The notes below the pieces were generated by a model. The model had not been told where the DNA came from. It did not search any database and saw only the letters and a list, made by a program, of their open reading frames with translations. Of a stretch of DNA of 54,857 nt, positions 1-7,832 are shown piece by piece. Both the position numbers and the translations under genes were made by a program. How positions within the stretch are numbered: the first letter of the stretch is position 1; each line of letters opens with the position of its first letter. The stretch lies in IMG/VR virus record IMGVR_UViG_3300048686_000254, positions 1 through 54,857 of that record; one strand, 5' to 3'. This DNA comes from a virus.

Positions 1-396
1 CTATTATCCCCCCACCCTCCAAAAGAAAATGGGGCTGAAAATTTTTTGGATTCGTCAGGGAAAACTTCACCCGACAGACCAGACTGGGAAGATGACCCTG
101 AAGCTCCACTCGTCGAAGGCAAGCGAGGTGTCGAACGGGATTTTGCGACGTGGAAGGAATTTCAGTGGGGCATCGAACAGATCCGTGAAGAGACGCAGAG
201 CGATTCCCTCCTGAATGCTTTCTTCGATTGGGTCGAGTACAAACGCGAAAGAAACGTCAACGAATTTTACACACGGAAGGGTCTAGTTGCTGAGGTGCAA
301 CGATTCATCCGACGACATTTTGAGGAGTTTCCCGTAGCCGAAGCGGTAACTAGGGCTATCGCTAACAACTGGCAAGGATGGGACCACAAACTTTAA
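1..396 (+). CDS. 5'-truncated protein, possible replication-initiation helper
   Basis: The reading frame is open from the first base, so the start lies outside the window and only the last 131 residues are visible. The tail is charged and helical, ending in a motif of the type AIANNWQGW. Short C-terminal helices of this kind occur in phage replisome organisers and DnaT/DnaD-like proteins, where the conserved 'A...n.W.G' segment closes the C-terminal domain. It ends 12 bases before the primase-helicase, which supports a replication role. Function is inferred from this motif and the neighbour; the DNA-binding half is not visible. A TTG at 46 could act as an internal start but is unnecessary if the gene enters from the left. 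Confidence 0.6.
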   Translation, partial: LLSPHPPKENGAENFLDSSGKTSPDRPDWEDDPEAPLVEGKRGVERDFATWKEFQWGIEQIREETQSDSLLNAFFDWVEYKRERNVNEFYTRKGLVAEVQRFIRRHFEEFPVAEAVTRAIANNWQGWDHKL

Positions 397-408
397 CTGG
401 GGGATTTG

Positions 409-2496
409 ATGAATCAGTATCGCTTCGACACGAAAAGAACAGCGTGTCCATACTGCGGTTCTTCTGACGGCTTTGCTCACCTGCTTCACCCTGACAACGG
501 GAAAATTGTAGCAGACGGAATAGGCAAGTGCCACTCATGCAGCGTCTTTAAGACTACGACCGAGGCAGGCTATGTCTCTGACGCCGGAGATCTAGTTGCA
601 TCGCGCGGAGTTGTGGAAGCTAAGTACTTCGACGCAGCCATCATTAAAAATTTTGGCCTAAGCTATGGTGCAGGCACTCTTGTTGACTACCTGTGCTCAC
701 TCTTTGGCGATGCAGCAGCAGTCGAAGCCAAGCGCATGCTAGTGTCCGGTGATAAGTACGGTAATACATCTTTTATTTACGCCGACATATTAGGTCGGGG
801 GATGTCTATAAAGACTATCGCCTACAATCACGTAGGAAAACGTAGTAAAGATGGTATCGTGCTGCCGTCAAGGAACCTAGATACTGCGCAAATAGCTGGA
901 TACATAACGCCAGAAGGTAACATACGCACCGTGCGCGTAAGTGATGGCAGCTATCAGCTTCTGTATGGTCAGCACGCGCTACGTTTACCAGATAAGTCTG
1001 ACGTAGTTGTAGTTGTCGAATCAGAGAAGACTGCGCTAATCGGGTCTATCATCGAGCCAAAGATAACTTGGTTGGCATCAGGAGGCAGCAAAGGTCTGAG
1101 TATTAGCAAGATACGTGCGCTGCGCTCAGCTAATGCTGTTCCTGATGAGTTATCGGCTGTGTTGTCTAAGAAGGATGTGGTCATTTGCTTTGATTATGAT
1201 GATAGTGGAGAAGAAGGTAGTAAGCTGGCAAAGGATACCTTGCTTGAACTTGGAGCAAGAACTGTGAATGTTCTAGGGATGAAGGATTTATTAGAGAAAT
1301 CTGAGTCCAGACTCCCTATAGATCTGCGCGAGAAAAGTGATATAGCGGATCTTGCGTTTTGGGCGCAGACAGAGGGCGCTATGCACGATGATATACAGCC
1401 AATACTTTCGACTATCTACGAAAGTGCTACTGGCAAGGTAGTTCTCCGGTCTAAACTAGCTGATAAGAGCCTTCAAAAGCTTGTTAAAGACGATTACAGT
1501 AAAGTCCCACCAGAGCCCAGTCTGACTTTCAGCGAGAATAATAGTTCCAAGGTTAGTCAGTTGGCGATACCAGGCAATATCGTCATGTTGTTGGCTAGTC
1601 CTGGAATCGGCAAATCTAGTATTGTCAGTGCAGTTGTGGCGAGGCATCTTTCACCAATGGCAAATGCTTTCGGTCTCGATGTCAAAGCTCCAAAGGGCAT
1701 ACTGGTGCTTGATACCGAGCAGTCGAAAGATCAGGTAGTACAATTACATAAAAGGCTCGCTAGGCGAATCAATTCCTATGCCGAAGATTTGCCTGACATA
1801 CTGGAGACTTGCAACGTAAACTGGTACATTACCAACAAAAACCAAACCGTCGAACAGCAGGTAGAGAACCTATTTACAGCTGTACAGGTAAATGACCCAA
1901 GCTTTGTGATAGTTGACCAAATCGGTAGCCTTGTCAAGAATGTAAACAGCACTGACGAGACACATAATCTGATTAAGAGAATTGCCGTAGATGCAGAATC
2001 AAATTTGCGTACATGGGTAGTAGTGCTGCATACTAATCCAACATCTGATAAGGGGCGCGGCGTTCTTGGCTCAGACATACATAGGTGGGCATCATCAGTA
2101 CTGTTTATTAAACGGGCGGCCAACCCAGGAGAGCCATCACTCCTGACAACACACAATGCTGACGGAACTATGGCAAAGGTTCGAGCAGGCGCTCCGGTTA
2201 GGTGCTTCTTTGCATGGGATGATGAGCATGGAGACTTTTACCCGACGGACAGGCAGGTTGAAGAAACTGTTGATATGAATTTTGTAATCAATGCTATTGA
2301 AGAGATATACAACAGCAAAGCAGTAAGTCAGCCATTAGAGATGTCAGTTTTGCGTAAGCAAATGCAAGAACTCTATGGTCAATCACAAGGAAATAAACTC
2401 TTTAACTATATCATTAGTAAGGGTTTGGTTAAGAGAGTTACCAAGGGCAAGCTTTGGCCTGATTATGAAAAATTGCAATCTGCAATGCCTAGTTAA
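409..2496 (+). CDS. Bifunctional DNA primase-helicase
   Basis: Predicted replicative primase-helicase of 695 residues. The order of domains is readable: a zinc finger (CPYC at about residues 12-15, CHSC at about 40-43), a TOPRIM catalytic fold with the glutamate motif VVVVESEKTA near 199 and the acidic motif CFDYDDSG near 258, then a RecA/DnaB-type ATPase with Walker A ASPGIGKSS near 395 and Walker B FVIVDQ near 498. This is the layout of T7 gp4-like enzymes; the zinc-finger region resembles DUF6371-type primase modules common in Bacteroidota. The ATG at 409 follows a GGGGG stretch at 399-403; a TTG at 406 is less likely. The helicase is expected to unwind at the fork while the primase lays primers for a polymerase not seen here. 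Confidence 0.9.
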   Translation: MNQYRFDTKRTACPYCGSSDGFAHLLHPDNGKIVADGIGKCHSCSVFKTTTEAGYVSDAGDLVASRGVVEAKYFDAAIIKNFGLSYGAGTLVDYLCSLFGDAAAVEAKRMLVSGDKYGNTSFIYADILGRGMSIKTIAYNHVGKRSKDGIVLPSRNLDTAQIAGYITPEGNIRTVRVSDGSYQLLYGQHALRLPDKSDVVVVVESEKTALIGSIIEPKITWLASGGSKGLSISKIRALRSANAVPDELSAVLSKKDVVICFDYDDSGEEGSKLAKDTLLELGARTVNVLGMKDLLEKSESRLPIDLREKSDIADLAFWAQTEGAMHDDIQPILSTIYESATGKVVLRSKLADKSLQKLVKDDYSKVPPEPSLTFSENNSSKVSQLAIPGNIVMLLASPGIGKSSIVSAVVARHLSPMANAFGLDVKAPKGILVLDTEQSKDQVVQLHKRLARRINSYAEDLPDILETCNVNWYITNKNQTVEQQVENLFTAVQVNDPSFVIVDQIGSLVKNVNSTDETHNLIKRIAVDAESNLRTWVVVLHTNPTSDKGRGVLGSDIHRWASSVLFIKRAANPGEPSLLTTHNADGTMAKVRAGAPVRCFFAWDDEHGDFYPTDRQVEETVDMNFVINAIEEIYNSKAVSQPLEMSVLRKQMQELYGQSQGNKLFNYIISKGLVKRVTKGKLWPDYEKLQSAMPS

Positions 2497-2513
2497 ACTT
2501 TGTGCCTAACATG

Positions 2514-2521
2514 TATCTTTG
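2514..2521 (+). promoter_or_regulatory. Candidate Bacteroidota-type promoter, -7 box
   Basis: TATCTTTG fits the Bacteroidota consensus TAnnTTTG. It lies in the gap after the primase-helicase and 27 bases before the first lysis-cassette ATG. No convincing -33 TTTG stands at the usual 19-21 base spacing; a TTTG occurs only 11 bases upstream. The flanking ATGTATCTT is also found in the two minus-strand promoters near 50291 and 54144. Confidence 0.55.
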
Positions 2522-2548
2522 CGTAGTTTATTACATAAATCAACGCAC

Positions 2549-2749
2549 ATGATACAGCTTGACAATCAATATGGCGAGCCAAAAACCGCCATAGCAACAT
2601 TCGCATTCTTCGGCATAGGTCAACTTCTGGGTTCAACAGAGACATTGAGAGATATAAACATCGTGCTTTCTACGATAAGTTTTGTAGTTTCGATTTCAGT
2701 AGGTACTGTCACACTTATTAAAGCTTACAAACGCTGGAAGAAATTATGA
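2549..2749 (+). CDS. Small two-span membrane protein, holin candidate
   Basis: Sixty-six residues with two hydrophobic stretches (about residues 13-28 and 36-56) and a strongly basic tail, KAYKRWKK. Small proteins with two spans and a charged C-terminus next to an endolysin are typical holins, which permeabilise the inner membrane to time lysis. There is no specific family motif, so holin is an inference from size, topology and position. The ATG at 2549 was chosen because an upstream TTG at 2519 lies inside the candidate promoter. The stop overlaps the next ATG by four bases, suggesting coupled translation. Confidence 0.6.
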   Translation: MIQLDNQYGEPKTAIATFAFFGIGQLLGSTETLRDINIVLSTISFVVSISVGTVTLIKAYKRWKKL

Positions 2750-3072
2750 GTATCCTGAAAAAGATTTGGGCTTGGATTAGCAAGCCAACAATGAACAAGC
2801 TTGCAGTGCTTCTTTGCCTTGCATTTGCAGTTCTCTTTCTGCTTTCTTTCTTTGAGACAACTGGAGAGCTATCATATTTCCCAGCAGCATGGCTGGCATC
2901 ATCTGGAATTATCAGCTTGCTGTATCTTGTTGATCGAGTAGGTTTTTCAAAGATTGACACTATCTATGTTCTTCGCAATGATCCAAAGCTGTACTATACT
3001 AGGGTTCTTCCTATGTATGGTATCGGCATCCTCGTCGGTCACATCATCGCCCTCTTGCTCGCTACAACCTAA
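2746..3072 (+). CDS. Membrane protein of the lysis cassette
   Basis: A 108-residue protein with probably three membrane spans (about residues 17-36, 45-62 and 88-106) and a basic N-terminus. It sits between the two-span holin candidate and the endolysin. It could be a second holin, an antiholin or a lysis regulator; the sequence does not decide. Its ATG overlaps the preceding stop (ATGA), and its 3' end overlaps the start region of the endolysin in another frame. No family was recognised. Confidence 0.6.
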   Translation: MSILKKIWAWISKPTMNKLAVLLCLAFAVLFLLSFFETTGELSYFPAAWLASSGIISLLYLVDRVGFSKIDTIYVLRNDPKLYYTRVLPMYGIGILVGHIIALLLATT

Positions 3073-3724
3073 AACGTACCGCGAAGCAGTAAAGCCATAC
3101 GCAGGTATGGTAGAGAAGGGTTACAACCGAGGTCCGTTTATAGATAGTGCTAATAAGCGCTACGCCTATCTAGGCGCTCCATACTGTGCTTCGAGCGTAT
3201 CTCTGATACTGGATAGGGTTGGCGTCAGAAGTCCAACCATTCGGTCCGGCAGGGCAAAAGCTTTTATTACTAAGACGAGCGTTAATGCTCGATTAGTATG
3301 GGAAGGCAAGGCGAAGATACCATCTGACGCATTAGTTGTGTTTACACGTAAAGGTGGTGGTCACATTGAGTTCTATATCAGTGACACGCTTGGAATGATG
3401 CGTTGCTTTGGCTTCAATACTAGCCCCGACGGAAAGGCTGGTTCGCAGTGGAACGGAAACTGGTCTGGATATAAGAAACGAAACATGAAAAAATCCTTGA
3501 GTCCCTACAATGTCTTCAAAGTCACGCATTTCACCCCCATCAAAAATATGGGCACTATCAGCAGATATACTGATTATGCTCGGAATCGGACTCACGATTC
3601 TATGCCTATTACAGCAATGCGAAGCAGTAATACGCGACCGTACAACCGATTCCGACACGACGGTAATCGAGCGAACAGTCATTCTCCCTCCAGATACAGT
3701 GTATTTGGACGTAGTAAAAGCTAA
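3017..3724 (+). CDS. CHAP-like peptidoglycan hydrolase (endolysin)
   Basis: A cysteine-histidine amidohydrolase/peptidase fold is suggested by the order GAPYCASSV (candidate catalytic Cys, near residue 56), then GGGHIEFYI (candidate His, near 115), then FNTSPDG and a GYKKR segment. This matches the CHAP order Cys-His-Asn. The enzyme would cut cell-wall peptide or amide bonds at the end of infection. The start is uncertain: ATG 3017 is conservative, while ATG 2966 or 2978 would add a hydrophobic segment resembling a signal peptide. After about residue 175 the protein becomes a Ser/Arg-rich low-complexity tail lying entirely over the next gene in another frame, so the tail may be a by-product of the overlap. 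Confidence 0.75.
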   Translation: MVSASSSVTSSPSCSLQPKTYREAVKPYAGMVEKGYNRGPFIDSANKRYAYLGAPYCASSVSLILDRVGVRSPTIRSGRAKAFITKTSVNARLVWEGKAKIPSDALVVFTRKGGGHIEFYISDTLGMMRCFGFNTSPDGKAGSQWNGNWSGYKKRNMKKSLSPYNVFKVTHFTPIKNMGTISRYTDYARNRTHDSMPITAMRSSNTRPYNRFRHDGNRANSHSPSRYSVFGRSKS

Positions 3725-4016
3725 GATTCGATACAAGCAAATCTTTGTTCACGACACTTTGCTGGATACCATCTTGGAAACCAGACCATTTATTGCCAGC
3801 ATGGACACAACCGTCAACTGTACTACTCTTAAGCTAGAGTACCATTTCCCTGAAAATAACTTTCAGAATGTCCATGTCGTGTCCTGCCCTGATACATTGA
3901 TTGTTCAGGACACCGTAATAACGAATACAACGGTCACGCCATCATTCTGGGAAGATGCTAAGAAGTATGGCATTGGCTTCCTTGGCGGGTTCGTCGTAGG
4001 TTCAATCATACGGTAA
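3510..4016 (+). CDS. Envelope-spanning protein, spanin candidate
   Basis: A 168-residue protein with a basic N-terminus, a hydrophobic segment (about residues 17-35) ending LCLLQQC, a long polar beta-rich middle, and a second hydrophobic segment at the end (about 153-167, FLGGFVVGSII). A cysteine just after the first segment plus a C-terminal span recalls u-spanins, lipoproteins with a C-terminal membrane anchor that fuse inner and outer membranes. The lipobox is not canonical, so this is inference. Related proteins with a PDTVY-type start to the middle domain are, to my recollection, common near lysis genes in Bacteroidota phages. Its first 215 bases overlap the endolysin out of frame; a later start at ATG 3576 is possible. 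Confidence 0.6.
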   Translation: MSSKSRISPPSKIWALSADILIMLGIGLTILCLLQQCEAVIRDRTTDSDTTVIERTVILPPDTVYLDVVKAKIRYKQIFVHDTLLDTILETRPFIASMDTTVNCTTLKLEYHFPENNFQNVHVVSCPDTLIVQDTVITNTTVTPSFWEDAKKYGIGFLGGFVVGSIIR

Positions 4017-4020
4017 AAAA

Positions 4021-4028
4021 TATATTTG
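4021..4028 (+). promoter_or_regulatory. Candidate promoter of the early operon, -7 box
   Basis: TATATTTG matches TAnnTTTG and begins four bases after the stop of the lysis cassette, 30 bases before ATG 4059. A TTC at 4001 is the best -33 candidate (17-base gap), so recognition would depend mainly on the -7 box. The location fits a promoter driving 4059-9884. Confidence 0.55.
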
Positions 4029-4058
4029 CAGTGTTAGATATAATTCTTACATTGCGGT

Positions 4059-4520
4059 ATGGGAACGCCAGAACTGGATATAGTTATAGGTTTGATAGTA
4101 CACGCAGGTGGACTGTCGAATGCTGATCCAGCTGCAAAAAACCGGATTATAGAATCCGTATCTCCAGTCAAGCGTTCAGCTGGAATTTGGCAAGCGCGAG
4201 ATAATTATGTTGGTGCATCATGGCTTATAGCTTTAGGTCATGAATATGTCTACCGATTAGTATCACCGCGTTTAGATGGTAGCAACTGGAAAGAATACCA
4301 CCCGACGAACAAGACAGAGATAGTTGAAGTGCAAGATGGATCTGTCTTACGTGTGAAGGCATTGGTATCTTCGTTTCATGACAGCAAGCACGATATAGCT
4401 CCTCCTGCATTATTGCAAATAGGCAAGCATTATATTTATCGAAATGTAAGCGGTCACTTCGTCCCAGTAGATGCCGACCTTATAGATGAAATACTGGAAA
4501 TGAACGGTGTGCGCGGATGA
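4059..4520 (+). CDS. Hypothetical protein, first gene of the early operon
   Basis: A soluble-looking 153-residue protein with no recognised motif. It begins with an acidic-hydrophobic helix and has a middle part rich in Tyr, Val and Lys. There is no Shine-Dalgarno site before ATG 4059, which is usual in Bacteroidota. It follows the TATATTTG box by 30 bases and its end overlaps the next start by four bases (ATGA), so it is co-translated with the gene before bet. Its position suggests an early takeover or replication accessory role, but nothing in the sequence shows this. Confidence 0.75.
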   Translation: MGTPELDIVIGLIVHAGGLSNADPAAKNRIIESVSPVKRSAGIWQARDNYVGASWLIALGHEYVYRLVSPRLDGSNWKEYHPTNKTEIVEVQDGSVLRVKALVSSFHDSKHDIAPPALLQIGKHYIYRNVSGHFVPVDADLIDEILEMNGVRG

Positions 4521-4993
4521 ATGCAATTTATCCAGACGGATCAGGCAAGTTTAATGTCGGAACAAGATCTTTGCAAATACCGTTGCGTATTATAGCAGAG
4601 CTGATTAAATCTGGTGTAGAGTTTTTCTACTTCGAGGGAGGTCCATTTCATGTGGAGCATGGCGTTGATATTGTACAGGCGATATCAAAGCATCTTGATT
4701 TAGGCAAACCAAAACGACAGCGCGTAGTGACTAATAAAGAAAGAGCTCCTACAAGGGTATCTAGAGTTCTGGTAACTACACCCGAAGGTGATGAGTTTGA
4801 AGTAAACAACCTGTTATCCTGGATGAAGCAGAAGTTTCCGGATAGATATAAATCGCTATACTTCGCAGCTGTTCGCGGTCAGTCATGCGCAGGATATAAG
4901 GTAAAACACTTAGGATGGGTAACAATGACGGTGGTTGGGAATGAGGAATTTATTAAAAACACAAAGGACAGAAATGCCAAACGAAATCGCTGA
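4517..4993 (+). CDS. Hypothetical protein preceding bet
   Basis: A 158-residue basic protein (many Lys and Arg in the second half, ending in a KRNR-type tail). The N-terminal part is mixed alpha/beta; the C-terminal part, with SWMKQKFPDRYKSLYFAA, looks helical and could bind nucleic acid. It overlaps the preceding gene by four bases and the Bet start at 4974 by 20 bases. No family recognised. The tight packing beside recombination genes suggests a DNA-related role, as an inference only. Confidence 0.7.
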   Translation: MNAIYPDGSGKFNVGTRSLQIPLRIIAELIKSGVEFFYFEGGPFHVEHGVDIVQAISKHLDLGKPKRQRVVTNKERAPTRVSRVLVTTPEGDEFEVNNLLSWMKQKFPDRYKSLYFAAVRGQSCAGYKVKHLGWVTMTVVGNEEFIKNTKDRNAKRNR

Positions 4994-5684
4994 ATTGCAG
5001 CATGATCAAGTACCTGAAAAGCGGGTAAGTTTTGATGCTGATTATTACAAGTCACGTATCCGTGAACTTGGCTGGTCTCCTGAAGAGCTTAAGATGATCT
5101 GGTCGAAAATGCCACAAGGCGTTCCGATCGACGAAGCTTTTGCTTTCCTTAGCCGTGCAAAGAATTTAGGACTAGACCCCATGAGCGGTCAGATTATCTT
5201 ACAGTCGCATACAATGTCTAAGACGGGCGAAGTACGCTACACAATTATTGTGGGCATTGATGGATACCGCTCGATGGCTATACGCACTGGATTGTATGCC
5301 CCTGGCGATGATACAGTGTTCAAGTACAAAGATGATGGAAGCCTGCATTCAGCTACAGTATATGTCAAGCGTTACCACCCTGAGAGTAATCAGTGGAATC
5401 AGTTTAGTGCCACAGCTATGTTTGAGGAATACTGTGTGTATTTCTATGATTCAATAGCGCGTGAACGTAAGCCTACGCAGATGTGGGCAAAGATGGGTCA
5501 CACAATGCTGGAGAAGTGCGCAGAAGCTAAGGCTCTTCGTCGCGGTTTTCCCGAAACACTTGCTGGACTATATACAGCAGAAGAACTAGCACAATCAAAT
5601 TCAGCTACGCCTGATGCAGAAGATGCTGCTAAGCGTGGCGCTCGTTTGAATAATCGTGCGGTAAAAGCACTGGGAGAGGGATAA
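4974..5684 (+). CDS. bet: Phage recombination protein Bet (RecT/Red-beta family)
   Basis: Single-strand annealing protein of 236 residues. The family signature is clear: AKNLGLDPMSGQI near residue 60, the IDGYRSMAIRTGLY segment near 90, and the hallmark KCAEAKALRRGFPETL followed by GLYTAEEL near 185-205. Such proteins coat single strands left by the partner exonuclease and anneal them to complementary DNA, including at replication forks. The exonuclease is the next gene and an SSB is 4 kb downstream. ATG 4974 has the Shine-Dalgarno AAAGGA at a good distance; an in-frame ATG at 4935 lacks one and would lengthen the overlap with the preceding gene. Confidence 0.92.
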   Translation: MPNEIAELQHDQVPEKRVSFDADYYKSRIRELGWSPEELKMIWSKMPQGVPIDEAFAFLSRAKNLGLDPMSGQIILQSHTMSKTGEVRYTIIVGIDGYRSMAIRTGLYAPGDDTVFKYKDDGSLHSATVYVKRYHPESNQWNQFSATAMFEEYCVYFYDSIARERKPTQMWAKMGHTMLEKCAEAKALRRGFPETLAGLYTAEELAQSNSATPDAEDAAKRGARLNNRAVKALGEG

Positions 5685-6703
5685 TGAAACCGTGGGGTGG
5701 ATTGAAATTTCATGCGTTCACTAACCGCGAGGATTGGCTTGAACAGCGTTTGGAAATGGGTGTTGGAGGTAGTGAGAGTGCTTCTATTCTTGGGCTTTCT
5801 CCTTACTCTTGCTCTGCTCAAGTATTCTATGAAAAGCTCGGATTGGCGTCAAAACGAAAAAGCTCGTTAGCTATGATCATCGGAAATGAGGATGAAGATA
5901 AGATTGCTCGCCTATGGTCATACTACGATTCTAACATTGGCATTGAGTCAATTGCGCCAAACTATGAGGCTAATAATGTAATACGTAAGCCACTAAAGCT
6001 TAGTCGTATTATTACTAATCCAAAGTACCCATTCATCTTTGCTAATCCTGACAGGCTATTCAAGCAGGGCAAGGACCGCGCAGTATTAGAGATTAAGACG
6101 ATTAATCACTGGGAAGCGCAGAAGTGGGAGTCTGGTGTACCTATTCACTATATCGTACAGATCCAGCACTATATGCTGGTTTGTGAAGTAAAGTATGCAG
6201 AACTTGCAATCTTGGAATCGAATAGTAAAATCGATGTGATTCCATTCGAGGCAAGCAAAGAAATACAGGATCGGATTATTGAAAAAGTTGGGGCTTTCTG
6301 GAATGATGTACTCGAAGCGCGTAAGATTATACAGGCTGGCGGTATGGAGCTTGACATTCAGCATCTCGTTCCTGCTCCTGATGGTTCTGACGCATACACC
6401 GATTTTCTAAAAGAGAAATATCGCGATGGTGCGCAGGAACAGGATTTAGTAGTGCATGCCAACGAGGAAGATCTTGATACATTAGTCGAATATCTACGAA
6501 TCAAAGAGCAACAGGATAAGTTGCACAGAGAGCTTTCGCTGCGTGAGCAGCTTCTGCGTGAGCGTTTAGCAGAAGCTCCCGTACTTGACTTCGGAGATAA
6601 GTTTGGCAAGATAACATGGAAGGCAGATAAGAATGGCAAACGTACATTCAAAACTGCATCCATTAGAAAGGAAGAAGTATTATCCGCGGTCGGAGAGTCT
6701 TAA
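5684..6703 (+). CDS. YqaJ / lambda-type alkaline exonuclease
   Basis: Predicted 5'-3' double-strand exonuclease of 339 residues, partner of Bet. Family marks are GGSESASILGLSPYS near residue 28, the metal-binding aspartate in FANPDRL near 120, the E-x-K of LEIKT near 136 and the following QIQHYM. These are the core residues of the PD-(D/E)XK fold in YqaJ and lambda Exo. A helical C-terminal extension (about 230-320, rich in Glu, Leu and Arg) is longer than in lambda Exo. The start overlaps the Bet stop by one base and has the site GGGAGAGGG. The 3' end overlaps the nuclease that follows. Confidence 0.9.
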   Translation: MKPWGGLKFHAFTNREDWLEQRLEMGVGGSESASILGLSPYSCSAQVFYEKLGLASKRKSSLAMIIGNEDEDKIARLWSYYDSNIGIESIAPNYEANNVIRKPLKLSRIITNPKYPFIFANPDRLFKQGKDRAVLEIKTINHWEAQKWESGVPIHYIVQIQHYMLVCEVKYAELAILESNSKIDVIPFEASKEIQDRIIEKVGAFWNDVLEARKIIQAGGMELDIQHLVPAPDGSDAYTDFLKEKYRDGAQEQDLVVHANEEDLDTLVEYLRIKEQQDKLHRELSLREQLLRERLAEAPVLDFGDKFGKITWKADKNGKRTFKTASIRKEEVLSAVGES

Positions 6704-7143
6704 AGATAGACAAAGAAGGCAAGCCTATAATACCTGAATCTCAGGTACAGGCTAGTATCTGTGACTACTTTGTTAAACTTGGCTATGAAGTTATACGGTT
6801 TAATAGTGGTGGTGGCAAGGCAGGTAGTGGTAACTGGGTTTGGTATTATACTTGGTTTGGCAAGGTAGGAGCTAAATCTCACAGCGGAGTTCCTGACTTG
6901 TTTGTCTTTGGTAAAAACATACAATTTTGGATTGAAGTCAAAAGGAAAAATGGTGCAAAACGAGAAAAGCAAAAAGAGTTTATCGAAACAGTCAAAAAAC
7001 ATGGAGGTCAAGGAGCCTTCGTTGATTCACTTGACCAAGCGATTGCCTACGAAATGCAGTTACAAGGGGTTCGACGTGAGACTTCTGTACATCAATCCAT
7101 TGTCGGGGATGAGAGGATGGATAAGCCTAGCCAAGAAGGATAA
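6679..7143 (+). CDS. VRR-NUC domain nuclease with non-canonical start
   Basis: About 154 residues in the PD-(D/E)XK superfamily. An N-terminal block with ICDYFVKLGYEVIRFNSGG, the catalytic SGVPDLFVF (G-x-P-D), FWIEVKRKNG (E-x-K) and a closing SLDQAIAYE are characteristic of VRR-NUC proteins, which in phages are stand-alone nucleases thought to cut structured or recombining DNA. The domain begins upstream of any ATG, GTG or TTG in its frame. The open frame starts after a stop at 6664; the best initiator is ATT at 6679, six bases after the site AAGGA. A TTG at 6898 would remove the first catalytic block. The last 30 residues overlap the next gene and are probably not part of the fold. Confidence 0.75.
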   Translation: MIRGRRVLKIDKEGKPIIPESQVQASICDYFVKLGYEVIRFNSGGGKAGSGNWVWYYTWFGKVGAKSHSGVPDLFVFGKNIQFWIEVKRKNGAKREKQKEFIETVKKHGGQGAFVDSLDQAIAYEMQLQGVRRETSVHQSIVGDERMDKPSQEG

Positions 7144-7300
7144 TCTAATAGTAGCAGGAGTAGAGCCAAACGGAAGTCTAGTATCAAGTCCGAGTGAGAA
7201 GCAGGCGCTGACGCATATCTGCTCGCTGATAGATCTAAGTGAAAGCACTACGGCTACAGGATTGAACTACCCTACAATCGAAAGCCTATTTAATGACTGA
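7001..7300 (+). CDS. Small hypothetical protein overlapping the VRR-NUC gene
   Basis: About 99 residues, read in a different frame from the nuclease for its first 143 bases. From roughly residue 25 onward the composition is protein-like (LLYINPLSGMRGWISLAKK, then an acidic Ser/Thr-rich end). The start is uncertain: ATG 7001 is preceded by an A-rich run CAAAAAAC, which suits Bacteroidota initiation; ATG 7109 would give 63 residues with almost no overlap. The 3' end overlaps the next ATG by eight bases. No family recognised. Confidence 0.5.
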   Translation: MEVKEPSLIHLTKRLPTKCSYKGFDVRLLYINPLSGMRGWISLAKKDNLIVAGVEPNGSLVSSPSEKQALTHICSLIDLSESTTATGLNYPTIESLFND

Positions 7301-7556
7301 TAAAGAACAGCTTATTAATATGATGATGGCATTTTCAATAGACAAGATGTACAATACGGCTATGTTGATTGAGAATGTTACCAAGCGTCATGGAAAAAAA
7401 CATGCAGAAAGAATCGCTGAAGAGTTCTGCCACTTCCACCATTTCCCCTCGATGCCAATCGAAGAGTTTATGGGTACGTTATCATCAGCAATGCAGCGTA
7501 AAGCCCTGCTTATTGACCCAGATCTCGATATTACAGATCAATCCATTATTCATTAA
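7293..7556 (+). CDS. Hypothetical small alpha-helical protein
   Basis: Eighty-seven residues, mostly helical, with a Met-rich N-terminus and a middle segment KRHGKKHAERIAEEFCHFHHF rich in His and charged residues (reported here as a composition feature; a metal site is possible but unproven). The start overlaps the preceding gene by eight bases and the next gene follows after nine bases. No family recognised. Confidence 0.7.
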   Translation: MTDKEQLINMMMAFSIDKMYNTAMLIENVTKRHGKKHAERIAEEFCHFHHFPSMPIEEFMGTLSSAMQRKALLIDPDLDITDQSIIH

Positions 7557-7565
7557 GGAGACGCT

Positions 7566-7832
7566 ATGGAAGCGTTAATAGTTGTCACATTTATTATAGC
7601 CCTGATAAACTCAGTAGTTCTGGGCTACATGTGGGACAAGGTTCGTGTTTTCTGCGAGCTGTATGATACAGTGCAGCATAACACTATTACAAACATGCGA
7701 ACACTAGAGAAAAAGGTGGAATCCTTGGAGTTTCTAGTAAAGACATCGCAGGTTAAAAAACCTTCCCTTCTTTCAGACACAGTAGCACCAATTAAAAAGA
7801 ATGTTAAAACAACAAGAAAGACGAAACAATGA
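7566..7832 (+). CDS. Membrane-anchored coiled-coil protein
   Basis: Eighty-eight residues: one N-terminal transmembrane helix (about 3-23, VVTFIIALINSVVLGYM), then a predicted coiled coil with leucines in heptad positions around MRTLEKKVESLEFLV, then a Lys-rich tail (KTTRKTKQ) suited to the cytoplasm or to nucleic acid. ATG 7566 has the site AAGGAG. It overlaps the next gene by four bases. Role unknown; one-span anchors in early operons sometimes tether replication or exclusion factors. Confidence 0.7.
   Translation: MEALIVVTFIIALINSVVLGYMWDKVRVFCELYDTVQHNTITNMRTLEKKVESLEFLVKTSQVKKPSLLSDTVAPIKKNVKTTRKTKQ

Noticed and set aside
6660-6703. Programmed -1 frameshift joining exonuclease and VRR-NUC
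   Set aside because: No canonical slippery heptamer lies in the exonuclease frame near its stop; an ATT start explains the arrangement as well.
6902-7000. Longer start for the gene ending at 7300
   Set aside because: The added residues are a Lys/Ser-rich shadow of the nuclease frame.
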